Positions 1-8,804 of a DNA stretch of 53,584 bases are shown in pieces. The notes under the pieces are model-generated. The model was not told where the DNA came from, made no database searches, and saw nothing but the letters and a program-made list of their open reading frames with translations. The stretch comes from Deltaproteobacteria bacterium (GTDB taxonomy: Bacteria; Myxococcota_A; UBA9160; UBA6930). Every line of letters begins with the position of its first letter. Position 1 is the stretch's first letter. Made by a program: the position numbers and the translations under genes. The DNA lies in assembly GCA_019312665.1 (NCBI GenBank), contig JAFDCZ010000007.1:1-53584 (forward strand), given 5' to 3'.

Positions 1-658
1 ACCTCGGTCATGCCGTTCCCGCGGTAGTAGTCGAGCTTCTTCGGATCGGGGAAGACGCCGAACGGAACGAAGTGGAGCTTCTCGAAGTCGCGACCTCGTG
101 CGTCCATCTCACGGCGTAGATCCTCGAGCGCCTCGCGGATTCCTGCACCACCGATGGGCATCCAACCGTCGCCGTACTCTGCAATATGCTTGAAGAGCGT
201 CGGACCCGGCGAACCGCCTAACAAGACTCTCGGGCGAGGCTGCTGCACAGGTTTGGGCCACATCCAGCTCGGCTCGAAACGCACGAACTCCCCGGCGAAG
301 CTCGCTTCCTCCTTCGACCACAACTCCTGCATCGCGAGCATCACCTCACGCACGTGGGCGCGCCTGCGGCTCACATCGATCCCGTGGTTCTCCATCTCCT
401 CGTGGTTCCAGCCGTAGCCGATACCGAGCACGAAGCGCCCCCCACTGAGCCAATCCGCCGTGGCGATCGCCTTGGCCAGGGCGATCGGATCATGCTGGGC
501 CACCAGACCGATTCCCGTTCCGAGCAGAATGCGCTCGGTGGCGGATGCGTGTGCTCGGGGAGGTAGAGTGAATGGAAGCCCCGTGCCTCGGCCTCTCGCG
601 CCAGTTCCACGGGATCCATGGCAACATCCGTCGCATGAAAGGCGAGTCCGATCTCCAT
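1..658 (-). pseudogene. LLM-class (F420-dependent type) oxidoreductase, frameshifted and partial
   Basis: The luciferase-like monooxygenase fold is recognisable in two frames. From the ATG at 658 the product runs MEIGLAFHATDVAMDP and reaches LYLPEHTH, the usual N-terminus of the TIGR03619-type LLM oxidoreductases. At about 540-550 the homologous sequence jumps to another frame, which reads TERILLGTGIGLVAQHDP, then LSGGRFVLGIGYGWNHEEM and WMWPKPVQQPRPRVLLGG, and stays open to the window edge. Relatives have about 35-40 residues between EHTH and TERI (a DPFVALAAAA-type stretch), so roughly 100 nt are missing and the frame is changed. The C-terminus lies beyond base 1. The gene diverges from the indolepyruvate oxidoreductase. 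It is either a true pseudogene or an assembly/sequencing loss; the family assignment is firm. Confidence 0.8.
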
Positions 659-726
659 GGGGCCTCCGGAACGAAGGCCGCCGACCTTGGCGATGGCCGG
701 AACCTGCGTGGGGTGGCCCGCGACTC

Positions 727-740
727 TAGAACATGTTCTA
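727..740. promoter_or_regulatory. Perfect 14-bp palindrome, KstR-like operator in a divergent promoter region
   Basis: TAGAACATGTTCTA is a perfect palindrome between the divergent genes starting at 658 and 782. It fits the TnnAACnnGTTnnA consensus known for the TetR-family repressor KstR of actinobacterial sterol catabolism. The downstream gene at 782 has a good Shine-Dalgarno (GGAGG at 773-777). That a TetR-type lipid regulator binds here is inference; no such regulator is encoded in the window. Confidence 0.55.
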
Positions 741-781
741 ATTTTGGGCTCGGCGGTCCCTCCTGACTGCCCGGAGGCTTC

Positions 782-3700
782 ATGCCCCCCGTCGATCTGA
801 GCTACGAGCTCGAGCACCGCTACACCCGGAGTACGGGCAGGGTCTTCATGTCAGGCGTTCAAGCCCTGGTGCGTCTGCCCATGCTCCAACGCCAGCGCGA
901 CATCGCTGCGGGCCTGGATACTGCGGGCTTCATATCCGGCTACCGCGGGTCGCCACTCGGCACCTACGACATGGCTTTGTGGCAGGCGAAGGATCTGCTC
1001 GAAGAACATCAGGTGCGCTTCGAGCCCGGCATGAACGAAGACCTGGCCGCGACCGCGGTCTGGGGTACTCAGCAAGCCTCGCTCCAAGCCACGGCCCGAC
1101 ACGATGGTGTGTTCTCGATCTGGTACGGCAAAGGCCCGGGCGTCGATCGATCGCTCGACCCGATCAAGCATGGCAACTACATGGGAACGGCCCGACACGG
1201 CGGAGTGTTGGCGCTCTGCGGCGATGACCCGGGCGCAAAATCCTCGTCCATCGCCCACCAGAGCGAGCAGGCGTTGATCCACGCCGGCGTTCCGATCCTC
1301 AACCCGGCGAATGTCCAGGAGTATCTGGATTTCGGGCTCTACGGCTGGGCCCTCTCCCGCTACTCCGGCTGCTGGGTCGGCATGAAATGCCTCACGGATA
1401 CGGTCGATAGCGCTGCGTCCGTCGAGCTCGGACCGGAACGGGTCAGGCTCGTGGACCCGGGCTTCACCTTTCCCGAGCACGACCACCACATCACGATGAC
1501 GAACACCCTGGTCCTGATCGAGCAGCAGCTGTACCAGGTGAAGCTGCCCGCCGCCCAGGCCTTCGTTCGTGCCCACAGGCTCGACCGGGAGATCTGGAGC
1601 AGCGAGAAGCGGCGGCTCGGAATCGTCACGACAGGCAAGGCGTATCTCGATGTACGCCAGGCGCTGGATGAATTGGGAATCGACGAAACACGGGCAGCCG
1701 ACCTGGGCCTCTCGATCTACAAGGTCGCCATGCCCTGGCCTCTCGAGCCCGACGGCGCCAAGGCCTTCTCCGATGGCCTCGAAGACATTCTCGTTGTCGA
1801 AGAGAAGCGGCCCATCATCGAGGAGCAGCTCGCTCACCTGCTCATCAATTTGAGATCTCATCCGCGGCTGGTCGGAAAGCGCGATCAAGAAGGCGCCAGC
1901 CTGCTTCCCCAGACCGGTGAGCTTGCGCCGACCACGGTAGGCCTTGCCATCCGCCGCTGGATCGAGAGCCGTCTCCCGGAAGAGGCCCATTTGCTTCGCG
2001 CGGCACCGTCAGCGCCCGTCGTAGCGCCACCCGGACAGCTGAATCGGATGCCGAGCTTCTGCTCGGGTTGCCCGCATAACACCTCGACCCAGCTCCCCGA
2101 TGGATCCATTGCTTTGGGTGGAATCGGCTGCCATGGCATGGCGGCCTTCTTCCCGGAGCGTCGCACCTACGGCGCCACCCATATGGGCGGAGAAGGCTCG
2201 AACTGGATCGGCCAGGCGCCGTTCATCGAGATGCCCCACGTCTTCCAGAACATGGGCGACGGCACCTACTTCCACTCCGGGTTGCTTTCGATCCGCGCCT
2301 GCGTCGCCGCCAACGTGAACATCACCTTCAAGATCCTCGTGAACGGCGCAGTCGCGATGACAGGCGGGCAGCCCATCGAGGGCGAGTCGATGGAAGGCGA
2401 GATCACTTGCCCGGAGATCGCCCGCCAGCTCAGCGCCGAAGGGGTCAAACGAATTGCCGTGCTCTCCAACGAGCCCGAGCGCTACGACCGCGGGATCTTC
2501 CCGAAGAGCGTCAGCATCGACGATCGGTCAAAGCTGAACCGGGTCCAGAAGGAGCTGCGCGAGACGAAGGGCGTATCGGTTCTCATCTACGATCAGACCT
2601 GCGCCGCGGAGGCTCGCCGGCTGCGCAAACGTGGCGAGTTCCCGGATCCCGATCGGCGCATCGTGATCAACGAGCGAGTCTGCGAGGGTTGCGGCGATTG
2701 CAGCGTGCAATCCAACTGCATCTCGATCGAACCGGTCGAGACCGAGTTCGGCCGCAAGCGCCGCATCAACCAGAACTCCTGCAACAAGGACTACTCGTGT
2801 GTCCGCGGCTACTGCCCGAGCTTCGTCTCGGTCAGCGGCGGAACGCTTCGCAAGGTGGAGACGAAAACCACCCTGAGCGGAGACAAGGAGCGCTTTTCGA
2901 GCCTTCCCGAGCCGACCCTGCCCTCGTTGGAGAAACCCTTCAACGTGCTTCTGGCGGGTATCGGCGGAACAGGCGTCGTTACCGTGGGGGCCATCTTGAG
3001 CATGGCCGCTCACCTGGAAGGCAAGGGCACCTCGGAGCTCGACGTGACCGGCCTGGCACAGAAGAACGGGCCGGTCTCGAGCCACGTACGCTGGAGAACC
3101 TCCCGAAGCTCTCGCCCAACACGACCGCGATCGTCAACCACCACGTGGCCCCGACCTTCGAGTTCGCACTCGATTCCGATCTCGATCTCACCCCCGATAG
3201 GATGGAGGACGCGATTCGCGCCGCTGTCGGCCATCAAAATGCCCACTTCCTTCCAGCCACGCCATGGGCGGGCGCGTTGCTCGGCGACACGATCGCGTCC
3301 AACATGTTCTTGTTGGGCGCTGCGTGGCAACTGGGAAAAATCCCTGTCAGCCGCGAAGCTCTCGACCGCGCCATCCGGCTGAACGGCCGCAGCGTCTCCC
3401 TGAACCAGCGCGCGTTCGCCTGGGGCCGCCTTGCAGCGCACGATGTGGCCCAGGTCGAGAAGATCGTGAAACCGCTGCTGCGTGGTACCAACACGAAGCC
3501 TGCGGAGATGCCCCTCGAGGAGTTCGTATCCCACAGGGTTTCATTCCTGACGGCCTATCAGAACAAAGCCTACGCCCGCCGCTATCAGAACCTCGTCCGA
3601 AAGGTGGCCGAGCGAGAGGAAAGCCTGGTCGGCGGAAGCAAGCTGGCCTTTGCCGTTGCCCGGTACTATTTCAAGCTGCTTGCCTACAAGGACGAGTACG

Positions 3701-4173
3701 AGGTTTCCCGCCTCTACACGGATGGTGAGTTCGTGGACCAGATCCGCCAGCAGTTCGCAGGCGAGCCGCGCCTGGCCTTCCATGTGACCATGCAGTTCCT
3801 GCCCGCTTTCCTGGTACCGCGTGATCCAGATACGGGCCGCGCACCGAAGTGGACTTTTCCGGCCTGGTTCATGTTCGCAATCTGGAAGACGATCCGGCGC
3901 TTCACGTTCTTGCGCGGCACGCCGTTCGATCCGTTCGGCTGGACATCGGATCGGCGCCTCGAACGCCACCTGCCGAAGGACTACGAGCACACGCTCCAGG
4001 AACTCGTCGACGGCTTGAACGCCGAGAGCCACGAACTCGCCGTGGCGATCGCGGAAATTCCGGAACTGATCCGCGGGTATGGAACGGTGAAGGATCGGCA
4101 CCTCGAAGAGGCCCGAGCCAAGGAAGAGGAACTGCTGGACGCTTTCCGGCGCCGAAGCCTGGCCTCCAACTAG
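782..4173 (+). pseudogene. Indolepyruvate ferredoxin oxidoreductase (IorA-IorB fusion), frameshifted by an internal deletion
   Basis: This is a single-chain 2-oxoacid:ferredoxin oxidoreductase, which in this family oxidatively decarboxylates aryl or branched 2-oxoacids to acyl-CoA using ThDP and Fe-S clusters. The first frame (782 to about 3093) carries the pyrimidine/core domains, the ThDP motif GDGTYFHSG near residue 492 and the ferredoxin-like cysteines CEGCGDCSVQSNC near residue 634. It then enters the gamma domain at GLAQKNGPVSSHVR. Homology resumes one frame over with LENLPKLSPNTTAIVNHH and continues to the stop at 4173. Homologues place about 35 residues between these blocks, so about 100 nt are missing and the frame is lost. 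A free ATG-led C-terminal product is unlikely to work. Total length, about 1130 codons, is near the usual 1150-1190. Start chosen by GGAGG 4 nt upstream of the ATG. Confidence 0.85.
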
Positions 4174-4222
4174 GGCTTCCACCCCGTTCAAGGCCCTCCG
4201 CCGAATCGCCGATTCCAAGGCC

Positions 4223-6190
4223 ATGCTGCTCCCGATCGGCCATGACGAATCGGAGGTTCGACGCCTGCCTTGGGTCACCTTCACCCTGATGGCGTTATGC
4301 CTCCTCACCCTTTTCGGAACGGGAACGAGCAGCTGCGACGGCTCTCTCCCGGAGTGGGAAGCCCAGGTCGAGGCCTTGATCGAGGCCCAGAGCGACGCGG
4401 ACGAAGAGCTGGCGATCGTTCTGCCGCCAACGCCCTACGATGAATGGGGCCTGGTTCCCGCAAACGTCCGGCTCTCCCGGATGTTCACACACCAGTTCAT
4501 GCATGCCGGCTGGCTCCACCTGGCCGGCAACATGCTGCTGCTCTTCCTGCTTGGCCCGCCGCTGGAAGATCGCTGGGGAAGGCCCGTCTTCCTCGGCTTG
4601 TACCTGACGGCAGGAATCTTTGCGGGCCTGTTCTTCACATCGATGTCGTCCCCGGAATCGACGATGCCGCTGGTCGGCGCGTCCGGTGCGATCGCCGGAG
4701 TGATGGGTGCCTACCTCGTCCGGTTGTTCAAGAGTCGCCTGCGATATTTCTACTTCCTCTTCTATCGCATGGGTACGTTCGAAGCCCCTGCCTACCTGAT
4801 GCTCCCGCTCTGGTTCGGTACGGAGCTCTTCAACGCGAACATTGCCGGCTCGATGGGCCAGGAGGGCGGCGTCGCGTATTGGGCGCACGTCGGCGGCTTT
4901 CTCTGGGGCATGGCCTTCGCAGGGATCCTTCGCTTCGGCAAGATCGAGGCGCAATTCTTGAGCTCACGCCTCGAAGCGAAGCTCACCCTGGCCGAAGGCA
5001 ACCCGATCATCGAAGAGGTGCAGGCCCTCCGCGAGGACGGCCGCTTCGAAGAGGCCTACGAAAAACTGCGCCGCGCCCTGCGACAGAATCCCGGCGACCC
5101 GGATGTCGTGATCGCCACCTGGGATGCGGCAGCGGCGCTGCAGCGGCCGGAGGAAGCCGCTACCGCGCTCACGAAACAGATCGAACGGTGGACGAGCTTG
5201 GGCGAGCTGCAGGCCGCCACCGACTACTGGTGCGAACTCACCTTGTTGGTTCCCGATGCAGAGGTCGATCCCCGCATCCTGCTGAAGGTCGCGCAGCGGC
5301 TCGACGAGCAGGATCGTCCCCTCGAATCCAGACGTGCGCTCGAACACGCCGTGGGACGGGGCGCAGAGGATCTACCGCCGGGCCTCGCACTGCGCTTCTA
5401 CGAAGTCGCGAGGCATCGGGCACCGGAGCTGGCAGCGGATGTAGCTCGACGCGCACTCGCCTGGCACGAACTTCCGGACGGCCGTCGAAAGGATATCGAA
5501 ACCGATCTACGAGAACTCGATCGTGTCCGGGAGAGGGCCGACGCCCCGGACCCGGAAGCGCGCAGTGAAGGCTGGCAAGGTGAGGACGACCGCGCGATGG
5601 ATCTCCACGAGCCAACCGAGCCGGACGAACCGATCGAGCTGGAGCTCGGCTCCGTCTCCGAGCCTCTGCGCAGCGAACCTGCCCCTCTACCCGGCCTGGA
5701 CGAAATGGAATCCGGGGCCGTTCCAACTCCGCCGTCAGCGTCTGATCTCGGCAGCGGCCCGCGCTGGCGCGATGCCAAGATCGTCGAGGGAAAGCCCAGC
5801 CTGCTCGATGGGGAAGGACTGAGCCTCCGAAGGGGCAACCGAGAGCACCGCATCCTCTTCTCGCGCATCCAGGCGATCGCAGCTGGCGCAGTACACGGGT
5901 TGGGCGAGCGGCCCGTCCTGTTGATCGATCTGGCCATGAACTGGAACGACCCCGATGCAGAGACCCTCCAGGTGGTGCGGTTGCGAAGCGATCAATTCGA
6001 TCCCTGCAGCCTTGTCCACGGGGAAAGCGAGGCCCTCCCTTCTTTTCGCCTGTTGGTGACCACCTTGCTGGAAGCGTCAGGCGCTACGCCGCTGCCTGAC
6101 CTCGAAGCCGCCCGTGGCATTCCGAGCTTCTCGACGTTCCCGGATACGGCCCTCTACGCTTCCGTCGTGCTCGATATCGAGGACGCCTAG
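4223..6190 (+). CDS. Rhomboid-family intramembrane serine protease with TPR-like and uncharacterised C-terminal domains
   Basis: Rhomboids cleave transmembrane segments inside the membrane. The N-terminal 240 residues show the rhomboid core: HAGWLHLAGN (H94-N103), the catalytic serine in GASGAIAG (S154) and the catalytic histidine in AHVGG (H222), with about six hydrophobic segments. A long loop (residues 35-80) follows TM1. Residues about 255-450 are helical and TPR-like, with repeats such as GRFEEAYEKLRRALRQNPGD. An acidic proline-rich linker (about 450-530) leads to a C-terminal domain of about 125 residues that I do not recognise (it begins DAKIVEGKPSLLDGEGL). At 655 residues it is far longer than a minimal rhomboid. 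It lies 49 nt after the gene ending at 4173 and converges with the NUDIX gene, 6 nt away. Confidence 0.9.
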   Translation: MLLPIGHDESEVRRLPWVTFTLMALCLLTLFGTGTSSCDGSLPEWEAQVEALIEAQSDADEELAIVLPPTPYDEWGLVPANVRLSRMFTHQFMHAGWLHLAGNMLLLFLLGPPLEDRWGRPVFLGLYLTAGIFAGLFFTSMSSPESTMPLVGASGAIAGVMGAYLVRLFKSRLRYFYFLFYRMGTFEAPAYLMLPLWFGTELFNANIAGSMGQEGGVAYWAHVGGFLWGMAFAGILRFGKIEAQFLSSRLEAKLTLAEGNPIIEEVQALREDGRFEEAYEKLRRALRQNPGDPDVVIATWDAAAALQRPEEAATALTKQIERWTSLGELQAATDYWCELTLLVPDAEVDPRILLKVAQRLDEQDRPLESRRALEHAVGRGAEDLPPGLALRFYEVARHRAPELAADVARRALAWHELPDGRRKDIETDLRELDRVRERADAPDPEARSEGWQGEDDRAMDLHEPTEPDEPIELELGSVSEPLRSEPAPLPGLDEMESGAVPTPPSASDLGSGPRWRDAKIVEGKPSLLDGEGLSLRRGNREHRILFSRIQAIAAGAVHGLGERPVLLIDLAMNWNDPDAETLQVVRLRSDQFDPCSLVHGESEALPSFRLLVTTLLEASGATPLPDLEAARGIPSFSTFPDTALYASVVLDIEDA

Positions 6191-6196
6191 CAGCCT

Positions 6197-6871
6197 TCAG
6201 GATCGTTCGTAGGAAAAGCCGTGCTCGAGGGCATGGCAGCGGTGACGCGCGCCTTGCGCCTGCGGATCGGCCGCTTCGTAACCCGCGTCACCCGGGTAGA
6301 GCATCACCATCGAGCCTTCGTTCGTTCGAAGGATCAGCGGGCGAAACGTGACGAGCTCGCGAGCGGCGAGCTGGGCCACAGCCTCATCGGCCCGAGCGAA
6401 CTCCTCGAGCCAGGTGACCGTGACAAAGGTTGGCGGTGCCAGGCTCAACTCTTTGCGGCCGAAGGCCATGAGGATTTCCGTGGGTGAGAGCCAGCGGTGG
6501 TCCGACATCTCATCGCCGTCGACCTGCACCGGCTCGTCAGCAGGCCTCGTCCCGATGAAGAACCAGGTATCGAAACGTCGGGGGGCAACCGGCGGAGTGA
6601 TCCACCTGGAGATCGTCTCGAGCGGGGCCGACTCGATGCGTAGCCCGGCTTCTTCGTGGGTTTCCCGAATCGCCGCGGCACGGGCGCTTCGTTCGGAGTA
6701 GGGATCGCTGTCCGTGATGTCATGGGGCTCGACCCGACCACCGGGAAACACCCAAGGCCCCGGCTTGCCTTTTCTGGGAGACCGTTGGAGGAGCAGGACT
6801 TCGATGTCTCGAGCACCGTCTCGAAGAAGGACGACGGTTGCGGAGGGGATGGGTTCGGGGACGTCACTCAT
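6197..6871 (-). CDS. NUDIX hydrolase
   Basis: NUDIX enzymes hydrolyse nucleoside-diphosphate-linked compounds, including CoA derivatives. The NUDIX box is present with an insertion: GGRVEPHD, then AAIRETHEEAGL, which supplies the RExxEE metal ligands. The ATG at 6871 is preferred because GGAG lies 7 nt upstream and it sits 1 nt past the stop of the isochorismatase-like gene; an in-frame start at 6889 would overlap that gene. This length (224 aa) with a PPVAPRRFDTWFF stretch resembles the NUDT7/NUDT19-like CoA-type subgroup. Third gene of the CaiB operon, so a CoA-thioester or CoA-derived substrate is a reasonable inference, not shown. Confidence 0.88.
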   Translation of the reverse strand: MSDVPEPIPSATVVLLRDGARDIEVLLLQRSPRKGKPGPWVFPGGRVEPHDITDSDPYSERSARAAAIRETHEEAGLRIESAPLETISRWITPPVAPRRFDTWFFIGTRPADEPVQVDGDEMSDHRWLSPTEILMAFGRKELSLAPPTFVTVTWLEEFARADEAVAQLAARELVTFRPLILRTNEGSMVMLYPGDAGYEAADPQAQGARHRCHALEHGFSYERS

Positions 6872-6872
6872 A

Positions 6873-7487
6873 TCAGCTCCATGCAGCAATCACGTCATCG
6901 GACGTTACCACCGTCGCTATGTTGCGCAGCGTGTATTGGAGAACCTGCTCCGCGTACTCGGGTGGGGTTCCCGCCACCGCGTCGCGAGGGATCACCATCT
7001 GGTAGGACGCGTTCACTGCGTCGAAGGCGAAGTTCGTGATCGCCACGTTCACGGAGACGCCCACACCCACGAGGGTCGTGACGCCCAGGTTGCGCAGGAT
7101 GAAATCGAGTTCGGTTCCTTGGAACGGCGAGATGCCGTGTAGACGCGGCAACACGAGATCCGAATCCGCCACCTCGATCTCGGGCACGATGGCAGCGGCG
7201 TCCGAACCCGGAATCAACTTCGGCTCGGCCTTGGCCATGTACTGGAAGAGGCGGGCGTTGGTGTTCGCGCCGAACCCGTCTGCGCGTCGTTCGGCGGTGG
7301 CGTGAATGACGGGCACACCCGCGGCCCGCGCCGCATCCACCAGCTTCGCGATGAATGGAATCGCTTTCCCCGCTTCCTTCGCCAGCTCCGGCAGCGCCGA
7401 GAGATCGCCGATCACGCCGCGCTGAATCTCCTGGGTCACGAGCGCCGTATGACCAGGAGCGAGAAGCTGCTTGAGATCGATGGGCAT
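6873..7487 (-). CDS. Isochorismatase-fold cysteine-hydrolase-like protein with a degenerate catalytic triad
   Basis: The 204-residue protein has the isochorismatase-like layout (ALVTQEIQRG at the N-terminus, SPFQGTELDFILRNLGV, then GVGVSVNVAITNFAFDA). In active amidohydrolases of the family the triad is Asp-Lys-Cys. Here the Asp position is Glu20, the Lys region reads LPRLHGIS with no lysine, and the nucleophile position in NVAI is Ala149 (usual form NVCV). A normal cysteine-hydrolase mechanism is therefore not expected. It could be a divergent hydrolase, like true isochorismatases that also lack Cys, or a binding/scaffold protein. The ATG overlaps the stop of the CaiB-like gene by one base (TGATG), which implies translational coupling. 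Confidence 0.85.
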   Translation of the reverse strand: MPIDLKQLLAPGHTALVTQEIQRGVIGDLSALPELAKEAGKAIPFIAKLVDAARAAGVPVIHATAERRADGFGANTNARLFQYMAKAEPKLIPGSDAAAIVPEIEVADSDLVLPRLHGISPFQGTELDFILRNLGVTTLVGVGVSVNVAITNFAFDAVNASYQMVIPRDAVAGTPPEYAEQVLQYTLRNIATVVTSDDVIAAWS

Positions 7488-8755
7488 CAGCCGGCCTCTT
7501 GCAATGGAGGGATGGCTCCGGCCGTACGCAGCTCGTTCAACTCGTCATCACTCATGCTGAGTTCCCGGCGCAGGACTTCTTCGGTGTGCTCACCCAGACG
7601 CGGGAACGTGCCGACAGGCCCTTCGGCCAGGCGAGACATCTTGACCGGATTGCCCACCACGAGGTATGGCCTCTCGGCATCCGGGCGGGGGACCTCGATC
7701 AGCATGTCCCGGGCAACGACATGCGGATCGGCGTGGATATCCTCAGCGGTATTGGACGGCCCAGCGACGATGCCCTGTTCGCAGAGCAGCTGGCAGGCCT
7801 CGAGCTTGGTCTTGTCCCGGGCCCACGCTTCGACCGCGGGGCGGATCACACTCTCGGTATGCGCGGCCCAGCCTGTGCGCTCGGCGAAGCGCGGATCGCC
7901 GAGCCATTCCGGATGACCGATCGTCTTGCAGAACTTCTCGAACATATGCTCACGGAACACGGCGACCACGAAATGGCCATTCGTCGCGGCAAAGGCTGCG
8001 ACGAGTGCGGTCGTTCCGGCGGCAGCCATCTGCGCCGGTGCACCCATCGACCACAGGAACGGAACCATGTCGGTCATTGCGATCATCGAATCGTACATGG
8101 CGACATCGACATGCTGGCCTTCGCCCGTTCGATCCCTGTGGCGGAGGGCACTCAACGTGCCGATCACGGAAAAAAGTGCAGCCGCGTTGTCGCCGAGGGC
8201 ACCCGCAACGACGACCGGCGGAGGCTGCCCTTCTTTCCGATTCGGCTCGTAGAGGCCTCCCATGGCCTCTGCGACGGGGGCGTAGGCGGGCCAACTGGCA
8301 TAGGGCGAGCGCTCGAGGTTCCCGAAGCCCGAAAGCGAGACATAGACCAGTGATGGATGCAGGCGAGAAAGCGCTTCGTAGCCGAGCCCGAGTGCCTCCA
8401 TCGAGCCCGCCCGGAAATTCTCTGCCACCACATCGAAGCGCGGCACCAGGCGCCGGAAGAGTTCCCGTCCGGCATCGCTCTTGAGATCGATTTCGACGCT
8501 CTTCTTGGAGAGGTTGTTGCGCAGGAACGTTGCGCCCACGGCGCGGCCTCGTTCGTCCTCGAGGGCTGGATTCGAGAATCGCCCTGTATCGCCTCGACCG
8601 GGCGTCTCGATCTTCACGACCTCCGCGCCCAGGTGAGCCAGGAGCTGGGTGGCGTACGGCAACGCCTGCATCTGCTCGGCGGCAAGGATCCGCACGCCCT
8701 CCAGGGGTTTGCCCGAAGTGCCTCGCTCCGGATGTCGAACCTCACCTACGCGCAT
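7487..8755 (-). CDS. CaiB/BaiF (class III) CoA-transferase family protein
   Basis: Class III CoA-transferases move CoA between carboxylic acids through an aspartyl-CoA anhydride. The protein begins GKPLEGVRILAAEQM, matching the family's nucleotide-fold start, with HLGAEVVKIETPGRGD following. The catalytic aspartate is likely D189 in GALGD. HRDRTGEGQHVDVAMYDS near residues 200-220 and the long C-terminal helical domain complete the family pattern. The start is set at the ATG at 8755; the longer open frame upstream overlaps the divergent gene and has no homology. It leads a three-gene operon with the isochorismatase-like and NUDIX genes. The substrate acid cannot be read from sequence. Confidence 0.92.
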   Translation of the reverse strand: MRVGEVRHPERGTSGKPLEGVRILAAEQMQALPYATQLLAHLGAEVVKIETPGRGDTGRFSNPALEDERGRAVGATFLRNNLSKKSVEIDLKSDAGRELFRRLVPRFDVVAENFRAGSMEALGLGYEALSRLHPSLVYVSLSGFGNLERSPYASWPAYAPVAEAMGGLYEPNRKEGQPPPVVVAGALGDNAAALFSVIGTLSALRHRDRTGEGQHVDVAMYDSMIAMTDMVPFLWSMGAPAQMAAAGTTALVAAFAATNGHFVVAVFREHMFEKFCKTIGHPEWLGDPRFAERTGWAAHTESVIRPAVEAWARDKTKLEACQLLCEQGIVAGPSNTAEDIHADPHVVARDMLIEVPRPDAERPYLVVGNPVKMSRLAEGPVGTFPRLGEHTEEVLRRELSMSDDELNELRTAGAIPPLQEAG

Positions 8756-8804
8756 GGCGCCCAATCCTAGGACTCCTCTCCCCCGAGTGATACCCTGCCA
8801 CGCC

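Noticed and set aside
727-740. LexA/SOS box
   Set aside because: GAAC-AT-GTTC looks a little like a Gram-positive LexA site, but the spacing is too short, and the genes are metabolic; the KstR-type consensus fits better.
851-1990. 379-aa open frame antisense to the indolepyruvate oxidoreductase
   Set aside because: No homology seen; the opposite strand encodes a clear family.
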